Shown: in pieces, positions 53,750 to 61,973 of the stretch
Layout: the number at the start of each line of letters is the position of its first letter
Numbering within the stretch: the stretch's first letter is position 1
Assembly (NCBI GenBank): GCA_963704455.1
Contig: OY969905.1
Location: forward strand, 2,542,001 to 2,606,000
Direction: 5' to 3'
Length of the DNA: 64,000 nucleotides
From: DASTCZ01 sp963704455
Lineage (GTDB): Bacteria; Acidobacteriota; Terriglobia; Acidiferrales; UBA7541
Notes under the pieces: generated by a model
The model's database searches: none
What the model was told of the DNA's origin: nothing
The model's input: only the letters and a program-made list of their open reading frames with translations
Program-made: the position numbers and the translations under genes

Positions 53750-54433
53750 TTAGACGCCACGCATGGCCGGGTCCCAGATGAATTTGTGCAATTGCAATCC
53801 GAGCCGCACGGGCAGCGCGTCCGCGAGAATCCACTCGGCCATTTCACGCGCTTCCAATCCCGGCCAGGAGCCCGCGGGATCCGGCGAGACCGGAGAAAAA
53901 ATAACCTGTCGCACGCGTTCGGCGAGATTGTTGTGCGCTGTAAAATCGCGGGCAAATTCGTAATCGCGGCGCGAAGCGATTACAAACTTAACTTCATCCT
54001 TCTCATTCATCTCCGCGAGATTCGCCATATCAAACGTATTCGCTTCGCCGGAATCAGGACATTTCACATCAACAATCTTTATGACTTCGCGCGGCAATTT
54101 CCCAATGAAGCGCTCGCCGCTGGTTTCGATCATTACGGTGTAACTTTCCGCCAGAAGTGTTTGCGCCAACTGAATGCAGTCCGGCTGTAGCAGAGGCTCT
54201 CCGCCAGTCAATTCCACGAGGCGAATTTGGTGCGCGGCATTCGCATTTCCGGAAAGCTCGCGAACTTTTTTGCTGACGTCGTCAATCGTCATTTGCGTGC
54301 CGCCGTGAAACGCGTAAGCGGTGTCGCACCAAACGCAACGCAAATTGCATCCGGTGAGCCGCACAAAAATACACGGCAACCCGGCGCGAGTTCCTTCGCC
54401 TTGAATGGAGCGGAAAATTTCAGTGACGACCAC
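53750..54433 (-). CDS. queE: 7-carboxy-7-deazaguanine synthase (radical SAM)
   Basis: A 227-residue radical SAM enzyme. The cluster motif is RLTGCNLRCVWCDTAYAF (CX3CX2C), followed by VELTGGEPLLQPDCI. It starts VTEIFRSIQGEGTRAGLPC, typical of QueE, which rearranges 6-carboxytetrahydropterin to 7-carboxy-7-deazaguanine. It sits between queD and queC in one operon. Confidence 0.94.
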   Translation of the reverse strand: MVVTEIFRSIQGEGTRAGLPCIFVRLTGCNLRCVWCDTAYAFHGGTQMTIDDVSKKVRELSGNANAAHQIRLVELTGGEPLLQPDCIQLAQTLLAESYTVMIETSGERFIGKLPREVIKIVDVKCPDSGEANTFDMANLAEMNEKDEVKFVIASRRDYEFARDFTAHNNLAERVRQVIFSPVSPDPAGSWPGLEAREMAEWILADALPVRLGLQLHKFIWDPAMRGV

Positions 54434-54456
54434 GATTTCAGCCGGCCTTTACCTTT

Positions 54457-54648
54457 TCATTCGCCAACTTTGGAGCCTGATTTTTTCTTGTGATATTTTT
54501 TCACAAAATAGAGTGCCAGCAGAAAAAGAATTGCGGCGGTGAAGATGCGATAGTAGGTGAGGTGCGCACCGTAGTAGGCCGCCATCAGGAAGTAACCCGT
54601 GGCCACCAGGATTGCCGGTATCGCTATGATAATAAAGGCTTTATTCAT
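54457..54648 (-). CDS. Small two-pass membrane protein
   Basis: A 63-residue protein with two hydrophobic segments (about 4-24, IIIAIPAILVATGYFLMA, and 33-49, RIFTAAILFLLALYFV) and a Lys-rich C-terminus. No strong ribosome site precedes it, but its clean hydrophobic pattern and position between queD and queE on the same strand support it. Its function is unknown and it may have no link with queuosine. Confidence 0.6.
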   Translation of the reverse strand: MNKAFIIIAIPAILVATGYFLMAAYYGAHLTYYRIFTAAILFLLALYFVKKYHKKKSGSKVGE

Positions 54649-54705
54649 TTTCTGGACGTACCTAATGAGCCGAAAAACAAATTAAGTGGGTCAACCTACT
54701 TAATC

Positions 54706-55101
54706 TCAAGGGCGAAAAACAGCAAATGTAAAATCGGTCTCCCAGACCGTTACGGACGCGATTTTGGGGGTCTTGTTCGAATTCGATGAATTTTCACTTA
54801 TTTCCCTCATCCCCTGCAAAGTCTGGTCGTAGAAGTATTTCGCCAAGTTTTCGGCGGAGGGATTGACCTTGTCGAAGGGGGCCTGATCGTTAAGGAATTT
54901 GTGGTCCAAGCCTTCTATGATGGCGCGCATGATCTTTTTTACGTCAATAAAATCGTAGAGCAGGCCGATGGAATTCAGATCCGGGCCTTCGAGGACGACG
55001 CGGACCTTGTAATTGTGTCCGTGCGGATTTTCGCACTTGCCCTTGTAACCGCGAAGGGCGTGACCCGCCGAAAACATTTCGTCAACGCTGACTTCAAACA
55101 T
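54706..55101 (-). CDS. queD: 6-carboxy-5,6,7,8-tetrahydropterin synthase
   Basis: A 131-residue PTPS-fold enzyme. The zinc and catalytic residues are visible in FSAGHALRGYKGKCENPHGH followed by NYKV, and IEGLDHKFLND holds the conserved Asp-His. It makes 6-carboxytetrahydropterin from dihydroneopterin triphosphate. The ATG is 7 bases after AAGGA and 11 bases after the helicase stop. Length matches the family. Confidence 0.93.
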   Translation of the reverse strand: MFEVSVDEMFSAGHALRGYKGKCENPHGHNYKVRVVLEGPDLNSIGLLYDFIDVKKIMRAIIEGLDHKFLNDQAPFDKVNPSAENLAKYFYDQTLQGMREISENSSNSNKTPKIASVTVWETDFTFAVFRP

Positions 55102-55112
55102 GGAGAGTCCTT

Positions 55113-57260
55113 CTAAGGATTCTTCCGCATGAACCGGGCGACTTCCGCGATGTCGCGCGTGGAAGAGTATTCCGGCAGCGAAGCAATGAAAATCTTACCA
55201 TACGACATGCGCTCGATGCGGTTATCGAGGATGGCGAGGATGCCGCGATCGCTGCGCGAACGAATGAGGCGGCCAAAGCCCTGCTTCAACGCGAGGACGG
55301 CTTCGGGAACCTGATATTCGGCGAAGGGATTGCGGCCTTCTTCCTGCAATGCGCGAATGCGCGCGGCGATCACCGGATCGCTGGGGACGGCGAACGGCAA
55401 TTTGTCTACGATGACGCAGGAGAGCTGCTCGCCGGGAACGTCAACGCCCTGCCAAAAACTTTGCGTGGCAAAAAGGACGGCATTTGGCGTGTTGCGAAAT
55501 TTTTCGAGCAGTGCGGGGCGCGGCGCGGAGCCTTGCAGCAGCAGTGGAAAATCAACAATCTGTTTTACGCGGCCGTGGACTTCGTTCATTTGGCTATAGC
55601 TGGTGAAAAGGCAGAATGCGCGGCCCTCTGTGATTTCGAGAAGGGTGGCGATTTCTTCAGAGGCTTTGGCGGGAAATCCGGCGTCGCGGACATCCGGGAT
55701 TTTAGGAGGGATATAAAACAGCGCCTGCTTTTTGTAATCGAATTCCGTTTGGAGCACACGCTCGAGCGCGGACGGGATGCCGAGACGCTGCTTCAGAAAA
55801 TCGAAGCGGCCCGCGACGGCGAGAGTGGCGGAGGTGAGGACGACGGTCTCGAAGCGCTCGAAGAGTTGCTCGCGAAGAATTCCGCTCACGTCAATTGGAG
55901 TGGCGGCGAGGAAAACGCCTTTATTGCGGCGCTCCATCCAATAGACGTAGTTGTGCTCATTGGATTCCATTAGAAATTCTGTTTCGCCACGCAATTCAAA
56001 ACTGCGGCGCGAGAGATTGACCAACTCCTCGGGTTTGCCGGGGATCGCGGCGATTTCTGTTTCGAGCGCTTTCAGGGATTGCAAAAGCGAATCGAAGGCT
56101 TCGCGATTATTTTCGAGGAAGTGTTCGCGCTCGGCGCGGTCAAATGGGGAACGGCCTTCGCGGCCGGGAAACAGCTCGAAGAAAGTGCGGGAGCGTTCAC
56201 GGATGCGCGTGACTCGCTTGAGCAAAGGGGCGGCGCCTTCGCGCGTCATGCGCACGGCCTGCTCGGCATCGCGCGTGAGTTCCTCGAAACGATAGTTTGA
56301 AATTCCGCGGCCGAAGTAATCACCGGCGGTGTCTTCAATTTCGTGGGCTTCATCGAAAATTACGGCGGCGTATTCGGGAAGGATGCTGCCGAAATCGTCC
56401 TGCTTCAGCGCGAGATCGGCGAAGAAGAGGTGGTGGTTGACGATGATGATGTCCGCGTCGGCAGCGCGCTGGTGCATCTTGGTGACGAAACACTGGCCAT
56501 ATTCGGGGCATTTCTGGCCGGTGCAGGCGTCGCGGCGCGCGTCAATGCGATGCCATAGCTCGGCGTCGTCGGGCAGGAAATTCAGCTCGGCGCGGTCGCC
56601 TGTTTCAGTGAGCTTTTCCCAGTCGGCAATCTGCGTGAACCAGTCAATCTCGTCAATGCCCTTGAGCGAGGGCTGATCGGCCATCCAGTGAACTTTCTGG
56701 CGGCAGAGGAAATTGTTGCGGCCCTTCATTACGGCGACATTGAGTTTCCGCGCGAAATGTTTTTGGAGAAATGGAATGTCTTTTGTGTAGAGCTGCTCTT
56801 GCAAGGATTTCGTGGCGGTGGAAATTACGACGCAGCGTCCGCTGCGGATTGCCGGGATGAGATAGGCGAGAGTTTTTCCCGTGCCGGTGCCCGCTTCGAC
56901 GATGGCGTGCTTTTTTTCGCGGAAGGCCTGCTCGAGAATTTCCGCCATTTCGAGTTGCGAGCGGCGGTGCTCGTAGCCCTGCGGCATGCACTTTGCGAGC
57001 ATTCCGCCGGGGCCGAAGATTTGGTGGATGGTGGGGCCGGAATCGGGATCGCTTGTCTCGCCAGTCGCCATACCTTTTTCTGCCCCTCGCGCCGAATGAA
57101 AGCTGGAAGATGGATCCTGCGCGGCTTTCACTTGACGCTTGGTGAGGCCCTCGTCATCAAGTGGAGCGTAGGTTCGCTCGCGGGCTGCGCCTGCGGCGGT
57201 TGCGGCCGAAGAAACGTTATCCGCGCGAGGAGATACAGGTTGTGGCGATTTTCGGGGCAC
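55113..57260 (-). CDS. DinG/XPD-like ATP-dependent helicase
   Basis: A 715-residue superfamily 2 helicase; an ATG at 57071 (MATGETSDPDSGPTIHQIFG) is the more likely start since the first 63 residues look disordered. Walker A is VEAGTGTGKTLAYLIPAIRS, the DEAH box is AVIFDEAHEIEDTAGDY. Four cysteines (FLCRQKVHW and DACTGQKCPEYGQC) would hold the Fe-S cluster of XPD/DinG helicases. The C-terminal motif VI is VLALKQGFGRLIRSRSDRG. It unwinds DNA, probably R-loops or forked DNA. It lies directly upstream of queD, likely by operon accident. Confidence 0.92.
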   Translation of the reverse strand: MPRKSPQPVSPRADNVSSAATAAGAARERTYAPLDDEGLTKRQVKAAQDPSSSFHSARGAEKGMATGETSDPDSGPTIHQIFGPGGMLAKCMPQGYEHRRSQLEMAEILEQAFREKKHAIVEAGTGTGKTLAYLIPAIRSGRCVVISTATKSLQEQLYTKDIPFLQKHFARKLNVAVMKGRNNFLCRQKVHWMADQPSLKGIDEIDWFTQIADWEKLTETGDRAELNFLPDDAELWHRIDARRDACTGQKCPEYGQCFVTKMHQRAADADIIIVNHHLFFADLALKQDDFGSILPEYAAVIFDEAHEIEDTAGDYFGRGISNYRFEELTRDAEQAVRMTREGAAPLLKRVTRIRERSRTFFELFPGREGRSPFDRAEREHFLENNREAFDSLLQSLKALETEIAAIPGKPEELVNLSRRSFELRGETEFLMESNEHNYVYWMERRNKGVFLAATPIDVSGILREQLFERFETVVLTSATLAVAGRFDFLKQRLGIPSALERVLQTEFDYKKQALFYIPPKIPDVRDAGFPAKASEEIATLLEITEGRAFCLFTSYSQMNEVHGRVKQIVDFPLLLQGSAPRPALLEKFRNTPNAVLFATQSFWQGVDVPGEQLSCVIVDKLPFAVPSDPVIAARIRALQEEGRNPFAEYQVPEAVLALKQGFGRLIRSRSDRGILAILDNRIERMSYGKIFIASLPEYSSTRDIAEVARFMRKNP

Positions 57261-57428
57261 GCCGGTTTGGTCCTGTGTACGGATGTCCTTGGAGGACGAA
57301 GGGTTACATTAACATAGTAGGGGATGAGAGGGAGCGTAGGAGAATCGGGAGGAAATACTGCTTACCGGGATCGCTGTGTCTCTTGCATAATGCAGATCGA
57401 TTCACCCTCCCTAAGGGGATAAAGGCAC

Positions 57429-58457
57429 GTGCCTACGACAATCATTGTTGGAGGTCAGTACGGATCTGAGGGAAAAGGTAAGCTAGTCGCGTACCTCGCT
57501 CATACGAACCGGGTCGACGTAGCAGTTCGATGTGGCGGTCCCAATGCTGGACACAGCGTGACATATGACGGGGGATTCGAAATCGTGCGTCAGGTGCCCG
57601 CTGCGGTGATCAATCCCAGATGCAGGCTTCTCGTTGCCGGTGGGGCTCTTGTAGACCCGCCCATATTGCTTCAAGAAATTCGCCACTTCGGGCTGGGGAA
57701 GCCACGATTAGGGGTCGACGGTTTCGCGGCTGTAATTTCACGCCAACATAAGGAGCATGAGGCGCGCCTTCAATTGCGGAAACGCGTGTCCTCAACCCTT
57801 TCCGGGACGGGTGCTGCGACCGCCAGCAAGATTCTCCGTGAGGGCAGCTTGAAGTTGGCCAAGCAAATTCAAGGCATCCGCAAATTTATTGTCGACGTTT
57901 CCGCCGAAGTGAATAAGGCCTATGACGATTCCAAGAACATTATAATTGAAGGAACTCAGGGTTTTGGCCTTTCGCTTCACCACTCACTGCAGTTTCCATT
58001 CGTAACAAGTCGCGATACATCCGCAAGCAATTTTCTCAGTGAGGTCGGCCTCAGCCCCAGATGTGCCTCACAGATCATCATGGTCGTAAGGACGCATCCT
58101 ATCCGCGTGCCTGGACATTCGGGCCCGCTCGAAAGGGAAACCTCTTGGGGCGCCATTTCCACATTATCTGGCTCGCGAAATGAACTGAATGAGTTTACGA
58201 GCGTAACTAATCGTCTTCGCAGGGTCGGTCTCTTTGAACCTGAGCCGGTCAAGAGGGCGGTCATGGTGAATCGGCCTACTGCACTCGCCCTACAGGGGCT
58301 AGACTATTTTAATTTCGCTGATCGAGGGAAACGGAAGTACCGTTCTTTGTCGCAGAAAAGCAAGAGATTTATCGCAGACTTGGAAAAACTGGCCTCTGTT
58401 GAGGTCAGATTTATTTTCACCGGTCCCGATCTGCTTGATGTGATCGAAATCGGCTGA
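57429..58457 (+). CDS. Adenylosuccinate synthetase homologue, PurZ-like (Ser for catalytic Asp)
   Basis: A 342-residue enzyme from a GTG start after AAAGG. The N-terminus IIVGGQYGSEGKGKLVAYLA aligns without gaps to the PurA P-loop, but Ser13 replaces the catalytic Asp13. The catalytic His is kept in GGPNAGHSV (His42), and IIEGTQGFGLSLHHSLQFPF, TSRDTSASNFLSE and FIFTGPDLLDV match IMP- and GTP-binding segments. The length is nearer to archaeal PurA and phage PurZ (about 340-350) than to bacterial PurA (about 430). Phage PurZ makes 2-aminodeoxyadenylosuccinate from dGMP. Sequence here is less GC-rich than around it. It opens a three-gene cassette. Confidence 0.84.
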   Translation: MPTTIIVGGQYGSEGKGKLVAYLAHTNRVDVAVRCGGPNAGHSVTYDGGFEIVRQVPAAVINPRCRLLVAGGALVDPPILLQEIRHFGLGKPRLGVDGFAAVISRQHKEHEARLQLRKRVSSTLSGTGAATASKILREGSLKLAKQIQGIRKFIVDVSAEVNKAYDDSKNIIIEGTQGFGLSLHHSLQFPFVTSRDTSASNFLSEVGLSPRCASQIIMVVRTHPIRVPGHSGPLERETSWGAISTLSGSRNELNEFTSVTNRLRRVGLFEPEPVKRAVMVNRPTALALQGLDYFNFADRGKRKYRSLSQKSKRFIADLEKLASVEVRFIFTGPDLLDVIEIG

Positions 58458-58480
58458 GGAAGTTTCAGCGGAGGAAGACG

Positions 58481-59470
58481 ATGAACTCAATTCCCAATCG
58501 ATGGATGTTCGTGGATCCGGAACCCGAGGTGCGAGGTATTCTGCTTTCAGATCGGGTCGAGGCGTATGTCAAGAAATATGACCTGTTGGTTGATGTCCAC
58601 GATTTCAAGCAAGCCAATCTCAAACCAGCGTCGTACTCACTCACACTTGGTGGAAAGTATTACCTGAATGGCGAAACGCTTGAAATCCAATCAGGGGATT
58701 TTTTGGTCATACCACCGAACTCATACGTAATCGCCGGGGTAAACGAAAGGGTAGTTCTTCCGCATTGGTGCGCCGCTAGGTTTGGTCTGCGCGTGTATTA
58801 CGTGTACAAGGGGCTCCTCATGGGCGCAGGACCTCAAGTTGATCCTGGGTTTGACGGGTATCTGGGCTGTCCGCTTCACAATCTCACTGATCGATCAGTA
58901 CGGATCAAGCGGGGGGAGCCTTTTGCTTGGATAGATTTTGCAAAGACCTCTCGGCTTGGGGAGAACCCTGTCTTGGCAACAGAGGAGATATTGCTTCAGA
59001 CCGCTAGGAAACAAGAAAGGGACAAACACGAAAAAAAGGCCTGGGTGATCCCAGGCTTCGATGATTTTGAGTGTCGCCTGTATGAGACGCAGAGGCTCAG
59101 TTTTGAAAAGAGCCTCCCCCCGGGTGAGACGGTATCTAGCTCGGTTAAGGGACTACAAGATTCAGTGGACTCAGTTAAGAAGGAATGGGGAGATCGCGAG
59201 AAGAAAATGAATTCCAAAATCGAAAAGCTCACGAAGATCTCACAAAACATTAACTGGGCTTCTGTGGCTGGGCTCGTTGCTATCTTCATCACCGTCATAC
59301 TGACAATCGGCATTGAAGTGTGGATGCCGCGAAAAGCTACTATGATCGAGTTGCGGCAAAAAGTAGAGGCGCTCGAACGAAAGATGCAAGAAACGCGCCC
59401 GGCGGCTTTACCGTCGACGGTCGTTCCGGTGAGTCCCACCGCAACCCCGCCGAAACCTAATTCAAAGTAG
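58481..59470 (+). CDS. dCTP deaminase/dUTPase-fold protein with C-terminal membrane segment
   Basis: A 329-residue protein 23 bases after the PurA-like gene, with a GGAGGAAG ribosome site. Residues about 20-155 match the dCTP-deaminase/dUTPase fold: NLKPASYSLTLGGKYYLNGE, GDFLVIPPNSYVIAGVNE and GPQVDPGFDGYLGCPLHNL, the last equivalent to the HRIDPGWSG...LEFYN segment of dCTP deaminase. In my hand alignment the deaminase's catalytic Glu is replaced (GCPLHN), while the Asp of VDPGFDG remains. A coiled-coil (about 225-255) and one membrane segment (SVAGLVAIFITVILTIGIEV, 261-280) follow, then a short coiled-coil and a Pro-rich tail. Membrane anchoring is unusual for this fold. Confidence 0.8.
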   Translation: MNSIPNRWMFVDPEPEVRGILLSDRVEAYVKKYDLLVDVHDFKQANLKPASYSLTLGGKYYLNGETLEIQSGDFLVIPPNSYVIAGVNERVVLPHWCAARFGLRVYYVYKGLLMGAGPQVDPGFDGYLGCPLHNLTDRSVRIKRGEPFAWIDFAKTSRLGENPVLATEEILLQTARKQERDKHEKKAWVIPGFDDFECRLYETQRLSFEKSLPPGETVSSSVKGLQDSVDSVKKEWGDREKKMNSKIEKLTKISQNINWASVAGLVAIFITVILTIGIEVWMPRKATMIELRQKVEALERKMQETRPAALPSTVVPVSPTATPPKPNSK

Positions 59471-59484
59471 CGTGCGGCCTTCGT

Positions 59485-60195
59485 ATGAAACACCAGTATT
59501 TCGGTGATATCAACGACTTCCATAAATACGGGCTTCTGCAAGTATTGTGCGCACGAGGGAAACTGAGGCTCGGTGTATGTTGGATGCTTACCCCTAGCGA
59601 TGGGAGAAAGGACGGCTCTCGTACTAGGTACTTATTGGATCCGAGGAAGTGGCGGGCGTACAACCCACACCTTTTCGATTTTCTCGTTTCCAGCGTAAGA
59701 GGTCCCGGCTCGCGCAAAGTGGCTCTAATAGAATCTTGGAGGCTCCTGCCGGGGACTCAATTTTATGGCCCACTACTTTCCGACTCCCCTAGCGAACGAC
59801 AAGGCTATTTCAGCGAAATGCTCAAGAAGTTCGCGATGATGGATCTTATCTTCTTTGATCCGGACAACGGATTAGAAGTGGAATCTGTTTCTTATGGATC
59901 GAAGAATTCGTCGAAATACATTTACTGGCGGGAAGTTTCCCAAGTTTACGGGACCAAACGTTCTGTCTTAATTTATCAGCACTTTCCCCGCGAGAACCGA
60001 ATCGAATTTATCGCGAAGCTTGCGGCAGCGCTCAAAGCCAGCACGCGCGCTGCCGATGTCTATTCGTTCAGTACCGCGCACGTCGTATTCTTCCTTGCTT
60101 CGCAAAAGGCGCACGGTGCATACTTCCGACGGGCCGTTGCACGGGTTCGAGAGACTTGGGCAGGGCGCTTCGATGTTCGTCTCCATCATTCCTAA
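59485..60195 (+). CDS. Conserved protein of unknown function (YFGDxNDFxKYGLL type)
   Basis: A 236-residue protein 14 bases after the previous stop. Motifs: YFGDINDFHKYGLLQVL at 5-21, CWMLTPSDGRKDG at 32-44, PRKWRAYNPHLFDFL, and MDLIFFDPDNGLEVES around 119-134, where the acidic DPDNG resembles a catalytic or metal-binding site. I recognise this N-terminal signature as a recurring one in accessory regions but know no proven function. Being in the same operon as two nucleotide-type enzymes, it may be their effector or regulator. Confidence 0.75.
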   Translation: MKHQYFGDINDFHKYGLLQVLCARGKLRLGVCWMLTPSDGRKDGSRTRYLLDPRKWRAYNPHLFDFLVSSVRGPGSRKVALIESWRLLPGTQFYGPLLSDSPSERQGYFSEMLKKFAMMDLIFFDPDNGLEVESVSYGSKNSSKYIYWREVSQVYGTKRSVLIYQHFPRENRIEFIAKLAAALKASTRAADVYSFSTAHVVFFLASQKAHGAYFRRAVARVRETWAGRFDVRLHHS

Positions 60196-60320
60196 GAATC
60201 TGTCCCATGAATGCGGATGGGCGGCTGAACCGATTGTGGCGAGTCGCGATTGGATGGCCCGGGCGGCGGGATTGCGGTTGGGGTTTTTGTTTTTCACGCG
60301 GGACACATGATTGAAAGCGG

Positions 60321-60358
60321 AAAAACCCCCGCACGTCTGCGATGACAGATGACGTGCG
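60321..60358 (-). terminator. Rho-independent terminator
   Basis: On the minus strand CGCACGTC-N13-GACGTGCG forms a perfect 8-bp stem (60358-60330), followed by GGGG and TTTTT (to 60321). It lies 14 bases past the stop of the small exported protein gene and also lies downstream of the plus-strand cassette, whose transcripts would meet the stem without the T run. Confidence 0.75.
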
Positions 60359-60371
60359 AGACACCCGGCCT

Positions 60372-60797
60372 TCACCTTTTCGGGGCAATCAGCTGGACCT
60401 CGTTGATTTCCATGCTGGGATGGCCGTTGCGCTCCTCGACGAGCGGGCCCATGCTTTGCCAGATGGCAAGTACGGATGCCGGCGGGTTATCAGGAGTAGC
60501 GCGGCTGATCCACGTGAAGATATCAACGAAATAGGTTTTTCCGCCGGGTTCCTTGCCGCGCAGGACCAAGTGGGGCTGATCGAAGACGAGCTTTCCCTTG
60601 GTGTAGGTGTCCCATTCGCGAAGCAGCACTTGCTGAAAATCAGCTTCTTTGCCCTCGACAACATGAAATGTGGCCATGACAGTTTCAGGCTCCGCCGGTG
60701 AAGCGGCTTGCGAGTGAAGCCGTGGTGCGCCGAAAATGGCCAGCCCCACAGATAACAAAGCAACAATTGAAATCAAAACGGAAGTTCTCACAGGCAT
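60372..60797 (-). CDS. Small exported protein of unknown function
   Basis: A 141-residue protein from the ATG at 60797. A signal peptide (VLISIVALLSVGLAIFGAP) precedes a compact domain with VMATFHVVEGKEADFQQVLL and HPSMEINEVQLIAP, whose alternating strand-helix pattern suggests a ferredoxin-like alpha/beta barrel such as that of antibiotic-biosynthesis monooxygenase relatives. This is a guess from pattern. Its GAGGAG sits right against the ATG, so a start at the GTG 60845 remains possible. It follows the AraC gene by 95 bases and ends in a strong terminator. Confidence 0.7.
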   Translation of the reverse strand: MPVRTSVLISIVALLSVGLAIFGAPRLHSQAASPAEPETVMATFHVVEGKEADFQQVLLREWDTYTKGKLVFDQPHLVLRGKEPGGKTYFVDIFTWISRATPDNPPASVLAIWQSMGPLVEERNGHPSMEINEVQLIAPKR

Positions 60798-60892
60798 CTC
60801 CTCGATGTATTGGTGCCGGCTTCGTGCGATGGATTCGCCAAACACTCCCGCAAGCGTAGCTTGACGGAGGAGGAGGCGCTTGTCGGAAAGTG

Positions 60893-61849
60893 CTAATTTT
60901 TTGAGAGAGCAGATCGGGGTACATTCACCGCCATCCCGACACAGCGGCCGCGCTGGACTTGCTGCGGCGAGAAGCCGAAGTGACGCCGAAAGAGCGAGCT
61001 GAAGGAGCTAAGGCTCTGAAATCCACTTTCGAAGCAGACGTCAGTGACTGAGTGTTTGCCGCCGCGAAGGAGCGTTCGCGCGCGAGCGAGACGCTGCGTG
61101 GTGAGGAATTGATGGGGTGTCAGCCGGAAGGCGGCGCGGAACTCGCGAAGGAAGTGGTAGCGCGAGAGGCAAGCGGCGCGAGCTGCGTCGGCGATGCTGG
61201 CGGATTCGTCCATTCGGGAGAGGAGAAAATCGCGGCCGCGGAGGAGGCGGCGAAGAAGCTCCTCGCGCGTCGATGCACGTACGGCGGAAAAACGCGAGGC
61301 TGCCTCTTCCGCGCGCGGAAATTCGCGGACGAGGGCCCGCGCGACTTGAAGAAATGCTTCTTCGGTTGCGGTGCGTGATATCCGACCACGCTCCCGGGCA
61401 GAGTAAAGGGCGCGAAGCGCGGCGAGAACGCGACTTGGCTCGGGTTCGAGGCGTTGCCGAAAAATAAGCGAGCCGGGCAGTGGACCGTCTGGAGAATCCA
61501 AGAGAACCGAATCAGGCTGAGTCAAGACTCGATGGACTTCTTCGACAAAACCGTGCTGAAAGAAAACGGAGAGTGTGGTGGTGGGTGCGGCGGAGTCAAT
61601 GGTGAAGCTGTAGGGCTGCCCGAGATTCATGACGAGATAGCTGTTTTCCCGGACGACGAATTTCCGGCCGCCCGTCTCCCATATGACGGACCCGGCGAAG
61701 ACGGCCTTGATCGAGAGAGCGCCGCGGAGATCGGGCACATAAAAGGACCGGCTTGTACCCGAGACGAGTGAGTTGAATGCACCCGAGATAGCTCCTTGAG
61801 GGCTCGGATCCGAATGCACTGAGGGGGGTTGTCTTTTTGTGCTTGCCAT
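60893..61849 (-). CDS. AraC-family transcriptional regulator
   Basis: A 318-residue regulator. The N-terminal half (about 30-180) resembles a cupin-type sensor (SYLVMNLGQPYSFTID), and the C-terminal 100 residues form the double helix-turn-helix: SIADAARAACLSRYHFLREF, then HQFLTTQRLARARTLLRGG and SVTDVCFESGFQSLSSFSSL followed by FRRHFGFSP. Downstream lies the small exported protein gene, a possible target. The ligand is unknown. Confidence 0.9.
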   Translation of the reverse strand: MASTKRQPPSVHSDPSPQGAISGAFNSLVSGTSRSFYVPDLRGALSIKAVFAGSVIWETGGRKFVVRENSYLVMNLGQPYSFTIDSAAPTTTLSVFFQHGFVEEVHRVLTQPDSVLLDSPDGPLPGSLIFRQRLEPEPSRVLAALRALYSARERGRISRTATEEAFLQVARALVREFPRAEEAASRFSAVRASTREELLRRLLRGRDFLLSRMDESASIADAARAACLSRYHFLREFRAAFRLTPHQFLTTQRLARARTLLRGGKHSVTDVCFESGFQSLSSFSSLFRRHFGFSPQQVQRGRCVGMAVNVPRSALSKN

Positions 61850-61973
61850 TGTTCTAGGATTTCAACCTGAGGTTCCAGTGCAGAGGAGTATACGCTGATC
61901 TGCTGGTAGTGATGGGTTCGAGTATGTTTTTCCCCTCGCCTGCCGCCATAGATGGCGGGCATGGAGCACAAAG

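Noticed and set aside
53747..54190. Plus-strand frame of 147 codons
   Set aside because: Antisense to queE, whose radical SAM motif is intact.
57362..57391. Promoter for the nucleotide cassette (TTACCG-N18-CATAAT)
   Set aside because: The -10 match is fair but the -35 match is weak, so I left it out of the feature list.
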